The notes: generated by a model not told the origin, from the letters alone. 5,124 nt of DNA from Allobrachymonas sp. (GCA_030538335.1 JAUNUE010000140.1:1-5124); one strand, 5' to 3'; positions 1-5,124 are shown, counted from the stretch's first letter. Numbers and translations: made by a program.

Positions 1-782
1 CCTTCACGAGTGATGGGGTTGGTGGTGTCGGCTGCGCCGCCCATCAGCGCATCCCACTGTGCAAGCGTCCAGGGCGTGTGCCAGGCCGCACGCCCGACCA
101 TCACGGCATCGACCTGCTGCCAATGCTGAGCAATGGCTTCTGCCGTAGCCACACCGCCTTTGAGCGTGATATGCAACTGCGGAAAATCGCGTTTCAACTG
201 GTACACCACCTCATAGCGCAGCGGTGGAACGGTGCGGTTTTCGTGCGGGCTCAGGCCCTGCAACCAGGCGTTGCGTGCATGCACGATGAAGTGCCTGCAA
301 CCCGCATCGGCCAACGCGCCGACAAAATCACGCACCAGCGCGTAGCTTTCGTCCTTGTCCAGCCCGATGCGGTGCTTTACGGTGATGGGCACACGCTGCA
401 CCGCATCCTGCATGGCTTTGATGCAATCGACCACGAGTTGCGGCTCGCGCATCAGGCAGGCACCAAACGCCCCTTTTTGCACGCGGTCGCTCGGGCAGCC
501 GCAGTTGAGGTTGATTTCGTCGTAGCCCCATTGCTCGCCCATGCGGGCACTTTCGGCCAGCATGGCAGGGTCGCTGCCGCCAAGTTGCAGTGCCACGGGG
601 TGTTCTTCAACGTTGTAGCGCAGGTGGCTCTCGGCTGCGCCCCGGCAAATCGCGCCCATATTGATCATTTCGGTGTAGAGCAGCGCCTGTTTGCTCAGCA
701 GCCGCCAGAAGTAACGGGCATGGCGGTCAGACACATCAAGCAAGGGCGCAGTGGCAAGGCGCGGGCGGGGAGACAAGGGCAT
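1..782 (-). CDS. dusA: tRNA-dihydrouridine(20/20a) synthase DusA, C-terminus cut by the window edge
   Basis: An FMN-dependent, cytosolic enzyme that uses NADPH to reduce uridine to dihydrouridine at D-loop positions 20/20a of tRNA. I translated the complement by hand: 260 residues are visible from ATG at 782 and the frame is open at the left edge. Typical DusA proteins are about 320-345 residues, so roughly 60-80 are missing. The TIM-barrel hallmarks appear in order: an FMN-site start (APLLDVSDRH, 12-21), LLYTEM (34-39), HPVALQLGGSDP (61-72), the active-site stretch NLNCGCPSDRVQ (91-102) with the expected catalytic cysteine at 96, FGACLM (106-111), VKHRIG, FIVHAR, GLSPHENR, and the FMN-phosphate region KGGV...VMVGRAA. 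The GLSP.ENR and GGSDP motifs favour DusA over DusB or DusC. The start region reads MPLSPRPRLATAPLLD. No Shine-Dalgarno sequence precedes this ATG. The residues after APLLD differ from the usual APM(M/L)DWTDRHCRYF, with V17 and A22 at the Trp and Cys positions. Confidence 0.95.
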   Translation of the reverse strand, partial: MPLSPRPRLATAPLLDVSDRHARYFWRLLSKQALLYTEMINMGAICRGAAESHLRYNVEEHPVALQLGGSDPAMLAESARMGEQWGYDEINLNCGCPSDRVQKGAFGACLMREPQLVVDCIKAMQDAVQRVPITVKHRIGLDKDESYALVRDFVGALADAGCRHFIVHARNAWLQGLSPHENRTVPPLRYEVVYQLKRDFPQLHITLKGGVATAEAIAQHWQQVDAVMVGRAAWHTPWTLAQWDALMGGAADTTNPITRE

Positions 783-847
783 GGCAAAAGTGTAAGGGCA
801 AATCCGGAGTTCACCGCATGCCGCCCGACCAACAGAGGCGCTACGAT

Positions 848-885
848 GCGTGAAACGACCGTGCTTTTCACGCTTTATTTCACAC
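848..885. promoter_or_regulatory. Candidate operator: inverted repeat plus a third half-site in the dusA/alcohol dehydrogenase gap
   Basis: GCGTGAAA (848-855) and TTTCACGC (866-873) form a perfect 8-base inverted repeat with a 10-base spacer. A third, near-identical half-site TTTCACAC lies at 878-885, in direct orientation to the second and 12 bases from it. The cluster ends just before the dehydrogenase ATG at 887, so a bound protein would block its promoter or ribosome access. The repeats are seen directly; a regulatory role is inferred, and the regulator is unknown. The 8-base repeat could also form an RNA hairpin. Confidence 0.4.
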
Positions 886-886
886 C

Positions 887-2044
887 ATGAAGCCATTCAC
901 TTTTGAGACCACGCCCAAAATCATCTGCGCATCGGGTGCCAGCCAGCAACTCGGCGAGGTGGCGCGCAGCCTGGGCATGCGGCATGCGCTGCTGGTGAGC
1001 GACGCCCACATCATTCAGGCGGGGCTGCTCGAACCCGCGCTGGCTGCCCTGGCGCAAGAGGGTATTGCCAGCACCGTGTACGGTGAGGTGCAGGCCGACC
1101 CGCCCGAAGCCGTTGTGCTGGCGGCAGTGGAACAGGCGCAGCAGGCAGGCATTGATGGTGTGATCGGATTTGGCGGCGGCAGTTCGCTCGATACGGCCAA
1201 GCTGGTGGCTTTGCTGGCGCGCAGCCCGCAGGCTTTGCCCGATATCTACGGCGTGGGCCTGGCACAAGGCACACGCTGGCCACTGGTGCAGGTGCCCACC
1301 ACGGCAGGCACGGGGTCGGAAGTGACGCCCATAGCCATCGTCACCACGCCCAGCCAGGAGAAAAAAGGCGTGGTCTCGCCCCAGCTCTACCCCGATGTGG
1401 CGGTGCTGGACAGCCTGCTCACGCTGGGTTTGCCGCCCGCCGTAACCGCCATGACAGGCGTGGACGCCATGGTGCATGCGATTGAAGCCTTTACCAGCCG
1501 CCACAAAAAGAACATCGTCTCAGATACGCTGGCGGTGCAGGCCCTGCAACTGCTGTACAACAACCTGCCGCTGGTGCTGGCCAATGGTCACAACTCCGAA
1601 GCGCGGCAGGCCATGCTGCTGGGTTCGTTGCTGGCGGGCATGGCCTTTGCCAATGCACCCGTGGGCGCAGTCCACGCACTGGCCTACCCCTTGGGCGGGC
1701 ATTACCACTTGCCGCACGGCCTGAGCAACTCGCTGGTCTTGCTGCCGGTGCTGCGCTTCAACCTGCCAGCCGCCGAAAAAGCCTACGCGCAACTCGGCCG
1801 CGCCATCGTGCCCGCCAGCGCCCCGCTGGATGATGCCCAAGCCGCGCAAGCCTTCATCACCGCCATGGCAGAACGTGTGGCCACCATGCCCTACGCGCAA
1901 AACCTGCAAGCGGCAGGTGTGAAAAAAGACGACCTGCCCATGCTGGCGCAAGATGCCATGCAGGTGCAGCGCCTGCTCGTCAACAACCCGCGTGACGTGG
2001 ATTATGACGATGCGCTGGCTCTGTACAACGAGGCATACGCCTGA
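887..2044 (+). CDS. Iron-containing alcohol dehydrogenase (group III, FucO/YiaY-like)
   Basis: A cytosolic NAD(P)-dependent dehydrogenase of 385 residues, the normal length for the Fe-ADH family, interconverting an alcohol and its aldehyde. The N-terminal Rossmann-like half carries the nucleotide-binding motif GFGGGSSLDTAK (94-105), with the GGGS turn at 96-99 and Asp102, and then TTAGTGSEVTP (138-148). The helical C-terminal half carries the metal site: Asp193 and His197 in GVDAMVHAIEAFTS, His263 in VHALAYPLGG and His277 in HLPHG. This is the Asp/His/His/His set expected for Fe(II), with spacing like FucO, so the enzyme looks active. It ends in the usual NPRDVDYDDALALYNEA region. ATG 887 fits the family N-terminus (KPFTFETTPKIICASG), but no Shine-Dalgarno sequence precedes it; the upstream bases read ttatttcacacc. 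The thioesterase gene follows 8 bases downstream. The substrate cannot be read from sequence. Full length and the intact metal site argue against a maleylacetate reductase. Confidence 0.93.
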   Translation: MKPFTFETTPKIICASGASQQLGEVARSLGMRHALLVSDAHIIQAGLLEPALAALAQEGIASTVYGEVQADPPEAVVLAAVEQAQQAGIDGVIGFGGGSSLDTAKLVALLARSPQALPDIYGVGLAQGTRWPLVQVPTTAGTGSEVTPIAIVTTPSQEKKGVVSPQLYPDVAVLDSLLTLGLPPAVTAMTGVDAMVHAIEAFTSRHKKNIVSDTLAVQALQLLYNNLPLVLANGHNSEARQAMLLGSLLAGMAFANAPVGAVHALAYPLGGHYHLPHGLSNSLVLLPVLRFNLPAAEKAYAQLGRAIVPASAPLDDAQAAQAFITAMAERVATMPYAQNLQAAGVKKDDLPMLAQDAMQVQRLLVNNPRDVDYDDALALYNEAYA

Positions 2045-2052
2045 CCACCACC

Positions 2053-2499
2053 ATGCAAAAAGAGCTCAACCGCTATCTGCAGCGCAGTGATTTTTTGCAC
2101 TTTCAGCGCATCCCTACGCGCTGGATGGACAACGACATCTACGGCCACGTCAACAATGTGCACTACTACAGCTACTTCGACACCGCTGTGAACCAGTACC
2201 TGATCGAGCAAGGCGTGCTCGACATCCATGGCGGCGACACAGTGGGCTTTGTGGTGGAGACTTCATGCAGCTATTTCCAGCCGCTGGCGTTTCCTGATGC
2301 GGTCGATGCGGGCATCCGCGTTGCGCGCCTGGGCAACACCAGCGTGCGCTATGAGGTGGGCCTGTTCCGCAATGACGAAACCACCGTTGCCGCGGCAGGC
2401 TATTTCATCCATGTATATGTGGATCGCGCCAGCGGCAAACCTGTAACCGTTCCCCAGGCTACACGCGATGTGCTGGCAAGCATTGCCGTGCCCGCCTGA
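2053..2499 (+). CDS. Acyl-CoA thioesterase, 4HBT/YbgC-like hotdog family
   Basis: A 148-residue single-domain hotdog protein, the usual size for the family, predicted to hydrolyse acyl-CoA (or other acyl-thioester) substrates in the cytosol. The N-terminal signature TRWMDNDIYGHVNNVHYYSYFDTA runs from residue 22 to 45. Asp28 aligns with the catalytic aspartate of 4-hydroxybenzoyl-CoA thioesterase (second Asp of the D-x-D pair), and GHVNN (31-35) opens the central helix. The strands that follow (FVVETSCSYFQPLAFPD, GIRVARLGNTSVRYEVGLF, AAAGYFIHVYVD) match the rest of the fold. The ATG lies 8 bases after the alcohol dehydrogenase stop, with no Shine-Dalgarno sequence in the gap; the nearest GAGG (2030-2033) is too far away. 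Translation is therefore probably coupled to the upstream gene, as expected within an operon. Chain-length or aromatic preference cannot be told from sequence. The gene ends 6 bases from the stop of the convergent fumC. Confidence 0.9.
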   Translation: MQKELNRYLQRSDFLHFQRIPTRWMDNDIYGHVNNVHYYSYFDTAVNQYLIEQGVLDIHGGDTVGFVVETSCSYFQPLAFPDAVDAGIRVARLGNTSVRYEVGLFRNDETTVAAAGYFIHVYVDRASGKPVTVPQATRDVLASIAVPA

Positions 2500-2505
2500 C
2501 AAACG

Positions 2506-3891
2506 CTATGCGCCTACCATTTTGGCTGGGTCTACCAGCCGGTCAAAATCTTCGGCGCTGACCACACCCAGAGCCAGCGCTGCTTCGCGCAGGCTGCTGC
2601 CTTCGGCGTGCGCTTTCAACGCTACCTTGGCGGCCTGCTCGTAGCCGATCACAGGCGCAAGCGCCGTCACCAGCATCAGCGAGCGGCGCATCAATTCGTC
2701 GATGCGGGCATGGTCCACTTCAATGCCGCGTGCGCAGTGCGCATCAAAACTCGCCATGCCATCGGCCAGCAGGCGGATGCTTTGCAGCACGTTGTGCGCC
2801 ACCAGCGGGCGGAACACATTGAGTTCAAAATTGCCCGAAGCGCCCGCCACACCCACCGCCACATCGTTGCCCAGCACCTGCGCGGCAACCATCGTCAGCG
2901 CCTCGCTCTGCGTGGGGTTGACCTTGCCCGGCATGATCGACGAGCCCGGCTCATTGGCAGGCAGGCGCAACTCGCCCAGTCCCGCACGTGGCCCGCTGGC
3001 GAGCCAGCGCACATCGTTGGCGATTTTCATCAGCGCGCACGCCAGCGTGCGCAAACTGCCGTGCGCCTGCACCACCGCATCTTGCGCGGCGAGCGCCGCA
3101 AACTTGTTGGGCGCATCGACAAACGGCTCGCCTGTGCGCTGCTTGAGTTCTGCCGCCACCGCTGCGCCAAAACCAGGCGGTGCGTTCAATCCGGTGCCCA
3201 CTGCCGTACCGCCAATCGCCAGCGCATGCAGGCCGGGCAGCGTGGCTTCAATGCCTTTTGCCGCTTGCCGCAGTTGCGCTACCCATCCTGAAAACTCCTG
3301 CCCCACCGTCAGCGGCGTGGCATCCTGCAAATGGGTGCGGCCAATTTTCACGATGGCGGCGTAATCACGGCTTTTCTGCTCCAGGGTTTGCGCCAGCGCA
3401 TCCAGCGCAGGCAACAAGCGCTGACGCACACCCAGCACCACCGCCACATGCAGCGCCGTGGGGATCACATCAGTGCTCGACTGGCTGGCATTCACATGGT
3501 CATTGGGGTGAATGCGCAGTTTTTCACCATCGCCCTGCCCCAGCAACTGGCTGGCACGGCGCGCCAGCACCTCGTTCATGTTCATATTGGTCTGCGTGCC
3601 CGAGCCGGTTTGCCACACTGCCAGCGGAAACTCCGCTGCATGTTGGCCTTGCAGCACCTCATCAGCCGCCTGTTGTACGGCTGCAGCCATGGCCGCATCG
3701 AGCTTGCCAAAACTGGCGTTGGCCACAGCACAAGCCCGCTTGACCAGCGCCAGCGCGTGCACAAATTCCGGCGGCATGCGTTCGGTGGAAATGGCAAAGT
3801 TGTGCAACGCGCGCTGCGTTTGCGCTCCCCACAGGCGTTCTGCGGGCACCTCTACAGAGCCCAGACTGTCGTGTTCGATGCGTGTTGCCAT
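2506..3891 (-). CDS. fumC: Class II fumarate hydratase (fumarase C)
   Basis: This iron-free, homotetrameric cytosolic enzyme of the TCA cycle reversibly hydrates fumarate to L-malate. It has 461 residues, typical for FumC (about 460-467). It shows the whole aspartase/fumarase superfamily set: WGAQTQRALHNF (21-32), TGSGTQTNMNMNEV (95-108), HPNDHVNASQSSTD (128-141), GRTHLQDATPLTVGQEFSGW (184-203) with catalytic His187, and the signature GSSIMPGKVNP (316-326). The flexible-loop Ser317 and substrate-binding Lys323 and Asn325 each lie one residue from their E. coli counterparts (S318, K324, N326; H188 for His187). NxNMNE-type motifs and WGAQTQR favour fumarase over aspartase or argininosuccinate lyase. 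I chose ATG 3891 because AGGG lies 7 bases upstream and the protein begins MATRIEHDSLGSVEVP, as in other FumC. An ATG at 3972 would add 27 residues that do not resemble the family. It diverges from ohr and converges on the thioesterase. FumC is the oxidant-tolerant fumarase, which suits the peroxidase gene beside it. Confidence 0.97.
   Translation of the reverse strand: MATRIEHDSLGSVEVPAERLWGAQTQRALHNFAISTERMPPEFVHALALVKRACAVANASFGKLDAAMAAAVQQAADEVLQGQHAAEFPLAVWQTGSGTQTNMNMNEVLARRASQLLGQGDGEKLRIHPNDHVNASQSSTDVIPTALHVAVVLGVRQRLLPALDALAQTLEQKSRDYAAIVKIGRTHLQDATPLTVGQEFSGWVAQLRQAAKGIEATLPGLHALAIGGTAVGTGLNAPPGFGAAVAAELKQRTGEPFVDAPNKFAALAAQDAVVQAHGSLRTLACALMKIANDVRWLASGPRAGLGELRLPANEPGSSIMPGKVNPTQSEALTMVAAQVLGNDVAVGVAGASGNFELNVFRPLVAHNVLQSIRLLADGMASFDAHCARGIEVDHARIDELMRRSLMLVTALAPVIGYEQAAKVALKAHAEGSSLREAALALGVVSAEDFDRLVDPAKMVGA
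2519..2549. other. Stem-loop at the thioesterase/fumC convergence
   Basis: GGCTGG (2524-2529) pairs with CCAGCC (2535-2540) around a 5-base loop. The flanking ATTTT (2519-2523) pairs with AAAAT (2545-2549), leaving a 4-base bulge on one side. It starts 20 bases past the thioesterase stop and lies inside the last codons of fumC (DRLVDPAKM). It could help end or stabilise the thioesterase transcript. Neither strand shows the U-run after the stem that a classical intrinsic terminator needs, so the role is unproven. Chance pairing within coding sequence is a real alternative. Confidence 0.3.
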
Positions 3892-3943
3892 GATTTTTCC
3901 CTGTTGTTGACCGAATTCAGCAAGGACTCTAACGGAAGGCGCA

Positions 3944-3972
3944 ATTCCACGTACACATCTGGTTTTTGTCAT
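3944..3972 (-). promoter_or_regulatory. Possible sigma-70-type promoter for fumC
   Basis: Read on the minus strand, ATGACA (3972 to 3967; 5 of 6 matches to TTGACA) lies 17 bases upstream of TGGAAT (3949 to 3944; 4 of 6 matches to TATAAT). Transcription would start near 3937, giving a leader of about 45 bases that includes the AGGG ribosome site at 3902-3899. Matches of this quality occur by chance, so this is only a candidate. The -35 element overlaps the first copy of the repeated TTGTCATGC. Confidence 0.3.
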
Positions 3973-4026
3973 GCGCCTACCCGAAACAAGGCTTTGCCAA
4001 ACTGCGTAAGCTGTGCCTTGTCATGC
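3966..4026 (+). repeat. Direct repeat TTGTCATGC, two copies in the fumC/ohr gap
   Basis: The identical 9-mer TTGTCATGC occurs at 3966-3974 and 4018-4026, with starts 52 bases apart (about five helix turns), both between the divergent fumC and ohr starts. The first copy overlaps the possible fumC -35 element. The second forms the left arm of the inverted repeat upstream of ohr. This could be a pair of sites for one regulator serving both genes; the function is inferred. Confidence 0.4.
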
Positions 4027-4038
4027 AGAACGTGACAA
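4018..4038. promoter_or_regulatory. Candidate operator upstream of ohr
   Basis: TTGTCA (4018-4023) and TGACAA (4033-4038) form a perfect 6-base inverted repeat with a 9-base spacer. It ends 31 bases before the ohr ATG and 18 before its ribosome site. ohr genes are commonly repressed by the MarR-family sensor OhrR at an inverted repeat in this position, which makes an OhrR-type operator plausible, but I cannot match the motif to a known OhrR box. TTGTCA could also serve as a -35 element, though no good -10 follows at the right distance. Confidence 0.35.
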
Positions 4039-4069
4039 ATTTTTCTTTTGACGAAAAAGGAGCTGAACC

Positions 4070-4498
4070 ATGACCACCACCCTCGACAAAGTGCTCTACA
4101 CCGCCCGCGCCCACACCGAAGGCGGGCGCGACGGCAAAGGCCACACCGATGACGGCCTGCTGGACGTGCGCCTCGATCCTCCCGCAGCCATGGGCGGCAA
4201 GGGCCAAGGCACCAACCCCGAACAGTTGTTTGCCGTGGGCTATTCAGCCTGTTTTCTGGGTGCAATGAACGCTGCTGCCGCAAAGCAAGGTGTGAAGCTG
4301 CCTGACAACCGCAGCGTGGATTCTGAAGTCGATATCGGCCCGACCAGCAAAGGCTTTGGCATAGCTGTGCGCATGAAAATCAGCCTGCCGGGCATGGACC
4401 GCGCCCAGGCCCAGGCAGTAGTTGATGCCGCCCACCAGATCTGCCCTTACTCCAACGCCACGCGGGGCAATATTCCGGTGGAATTGACGCTGGTTTGA
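4070..4498 (+). CDS. ohr: Organic hydroperoxide resistance protein (Ohr/OsmC family thiol peroxidase)
   Basis: A cytosolic homodimeric peroxidase that reduces organic and fatty-acid hydroperoxides to alcohols, using a reactive cysteine recycled by lipoylated proteins (family knowledge). It has 142 residues, the standard Ohr length. All catalytic landmarks are present: the opening KVLYTARAHTEGGRDG with Arg20, TNPEQLFAVGYSACF with Glu51 and the peroxidatic Cys61, and ICPYSNATRGN with the resolving Cys125. The VLYTA...GGRDG start, NPEQLFA and CPYSNATRGN assign it to the Ohr subfamily rather than OsmC or YhfA. The start is firm: AAGGAG at 4057-4062 lies 7 bases before the ATG, the best ribosome site in the window. 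It diverges from fumC with 178 bases between the starts, which hold candidate operators. The usual ohrR partner is not in this window. The gene converges on the EamA transporter, with 55 bases between the coding ends. Confidence 0.96.
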   Translation: MTTTLDKVLYTARAHTEGGRDGKGHTDDGLLDVRLDPPAAMGGKGQGTNPEQLFAVGYSACFLGAMNAAAAKQGVKLPDNRSVDSEVDIGPTSKGFGIAVRMKISLPGMDRAQAQAVVDAAHQICPYSNATRGNIPVELTLV

Positions 4499-4508
4499 TG
4501 CGGCCACA

Positions 4509-4587
4509 CATCCTGCAAACACAGACATGCCGGTGCCGCAGCGGCGTAGCCCGTCAACGGGCCACGCGCCTGCTGGTTTGCAGGATG
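4509..4587. repeat. Long imperfect inverted repeat / extended stem-loop across the ohr-EamA convergence
   Basis: CATCCTGCAAAC (4509-4520) and GTTTGCAGGATG (4576-4587) are perfect 12-base inverted copies. Directly inside the right arm, a second stem forms between CAGCGGCG (4539-4546) and CGCC-T-GCTG (4567-4575), with one bulged T. An apical hairpin, GCCCG-TCAA-CGGGC (4549-4562), closes it. Together they give about 25 paired bases with one 18-base internal loop on the left (4521-4538). The structure covers the intergenic gap plus the last eleven or so EamA codons, and the EamA stop codon lies in the apical loop. No U-run follows on either strand, so it is not a standard intrinsic terminator. 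Possible roles are bidirectional transcript-end protection, transcriptional pausing, or an inserted palindromic repeat. Confidence 0.6.
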
Positions 4588-5124
4588 AACACACCCAGCA
4601 GGATCAGCACCATAGCCACCACGCCCAAAGCGCTGACCGGCTCACCTGCCACCGCGCCAATCAGCAAGGCCATCACGGGCGGGATATAAGTGGCTCCCGC
4701 CGCAGTCACGGCGCCCAAATGGCGCACGATGTAGTAATAGAGGATGTAGGCCAGACCCGTACCGGTAAGGCCCAAGCCCACGATCAGGCCGATGGCCGCC
4801 CGGGTGTCGTCAAACAGGTGGCTGGCACCGCGCAGATCGGTCACACACAGCAGCATCAGCAAGGCAATGCCGATCTGGTAAGTGCACAGCGCCACTGAAG
4901 AAATGCCCAGCGGACTGAGAAACTTGCGCGCATACACAAACGAGCAACCCACGCTGAGCGAACCCGCTACCATGTACATCACCCCGGCCAGGTTGATCTG
5001 CGAGACATCGCTTTTCCAGGGTTGGGCAATGAGCAACACGCCTGCAAAACCCAGCAGCAGCCCCGTGAAAGAACGTGCGTTCAACGGCTCATCACGCAAG
5101 AACAGCAGCGCCATCAAAAAAGAA
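4554..5124 (-). CDS. EamA/DMT-superfamily transporter (RhaT-like), N-terminus cut by the window edge
   Basis: An inner-membrane drug/metabolite transporter; family members move small molecules, often as exporters of amino acids, metabolites or drugs, but the substrate cannot be read here. 189 residues are visible before the TGA at 4556-4554, and the frame stays open through the right edge, so the first four or so helices are missing from a protein usually near 290-300 residues. In the visible part, residues 1-9 end a helix and are followed by the loop RDEPLNARS. Further helices lie at about 19-34, 43-64, 73-94, 109-133, 138-160 and 163-181, giving the end of the first EamA domain and all five helices of the second. 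GTGLAYILYYYIVRHLGAVTAA (121-142), followed by PPVMALLIGAVAGEP (148-162), is the typical end of EamA domain 2. The tail is basic (TSRRVAR), as expected for a cytoplasmic C-terminus. A TTG at 5117 and an ATG at 5114 lie inside the domain and are not the start. The last codons form part of a long stem-loop. Confidence 0.9.
   Translation of the reverse strand, partial: SFLMALLFLRDEPLNARSFTGLLLGFAGVLLIAQPWKSDVSQINLAGVMYMVAGSLSVGCSFVYARKFLSPLGISSVALCTYQIGIALLMLLCVTDLRGASHLFDDTRAAIGLIVGLGLTGTGLAYILYYYIVRHLGAVTAAGATYIPPVMALLIGAVAGEPVSALGVVAMVLILLGVFILQTSRRVAR

Noticed and set aside
78..890. Long plus-strand open frame (270 codons) opposite dusA
   Set aside because: It lies on the opposite strand of a well-supported dusA and has no recognisable domain; His/Arg/Ala-rich antisense frames like this are common in GC-rich genes.
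875..1951. Minus-strand open frames opposite the alcohol dehydrogenase (875-1504 and 1520-1951)
   Set aside because: The plus-strand dehydrogenase is full length with all its motifs; these frames are His/Gln/Arg-rich shadows with no domain signal.
3892..3972. N-terminal extension of FumC by 27 residues from an ATG at 3972
   Set aside because: The extension does not look like a FumC N-terminus, while the ATG at 3891 has a well-spaced AGGG and gives the standard length.
3994..4022. TTGCCA at 3994-3999 as a -35 box for ohr
   Set aside because: It matches the -35 consensus well, but no acceptable -10 hexamer follows at 16-18 bases.
3331..4035. Long plus-strand open frame (234 codons) opposite fumC, running into the fumC/ohr gap
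   Set aside because: It is mostly the complement of strongly conserved fumC codons, shows no family motif, and would cover the divergent control region.
4495..4898. Plus-strand frames opposite the EamA gene (4495-4689, 4527-4898)
   Set aside because: They are low-complexity, His/Gln-rich antisense translations of transmembrane codons with no ribosome site or family resemblance.
5112..5117. TTG or ATG near 5114-5117 as the start of the EamA transporter
   Set aside because: The frame is open to the window edge and these codons fall inside a transmembrane helix; a start here would leave only about half the 10-helix fold.
1..5124. A novel defence, mobile or biosynthetic system
   Set aside because: All six genes belong to well-known families and are catalytically intact where visible. 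There are no transposase, integrase, toxin, nuclease or array signals, and no compositional break was noticed.

Overview
This is a GC-rich window with ordinary bacterial gene architecture. Its protein sequences look betaproteobacterial, probably Burkholderiales and perhaps Comamonadaceae. That placement rests on the feel of the proteins and on base composition, not on any search. I see six protein-coding genes, two of them cut by the window edges. I see no RNA genes, mobile elements, CRISPR array or phage signs. Nearly all the sequence is coding, and the longest gap is about 180 bases.

Layout from left to right. (1) The minus strand carries most of a tRNA-dihydrouridine synthase A gene (dusA), whose C-terminus lies off the left edge. 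(2) A 104-base divergent gap follows, holding a perfect 8-base inverted repeat plus a third related half-site. (3) On the plus strand, an iron-dependent alcohol dehydrogenase and a small hotdog-fold acyl-CoA thioesterase are 8 bases apart and look like a two-gene operon. (4) Class II fumarase (fumC) lies on the minus strand and converges on the thioesterase, with 6 bases between the stop codons. (5) A 178-base divergent gap carries a candidate operator and a repeated 9-mer. (6) On the plus strand is ohr, a thiol peroxidase of the Ohr/OsmC family. (7) On the minus strand is the C-terminal two thirds of a 10-helix EamA/DMT-type transporter, convergent with ohr and running off the right edge.

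Functionally this is housekeeping and stress metabolism: tRNA modification, alcohol/aldehyde redox, thioester hydrolysis, a TCA-cycle enzyme, organic peroxide detoxification and small-molecule export. The most suggestive pairing is fumC, the iron-free and oxidant-tolerant fumarase, diverging from ohr across a gap with repeated motifs. That would fit shared control under oxidative stress, but it is inference. No ohrR-like regulator is present in the window.

I found no convincing undescribed multi-gene system. The least explained signals are non-coding. The strongest is a long, nearly continuous stem (4509-4587) that spans the ohr/EamA convergence and includes the EamA stop codon. The others are the three-half-site repeat in the dusA/alcohol dehydrogenase gap and the repeats in the fumC/ohr gap.
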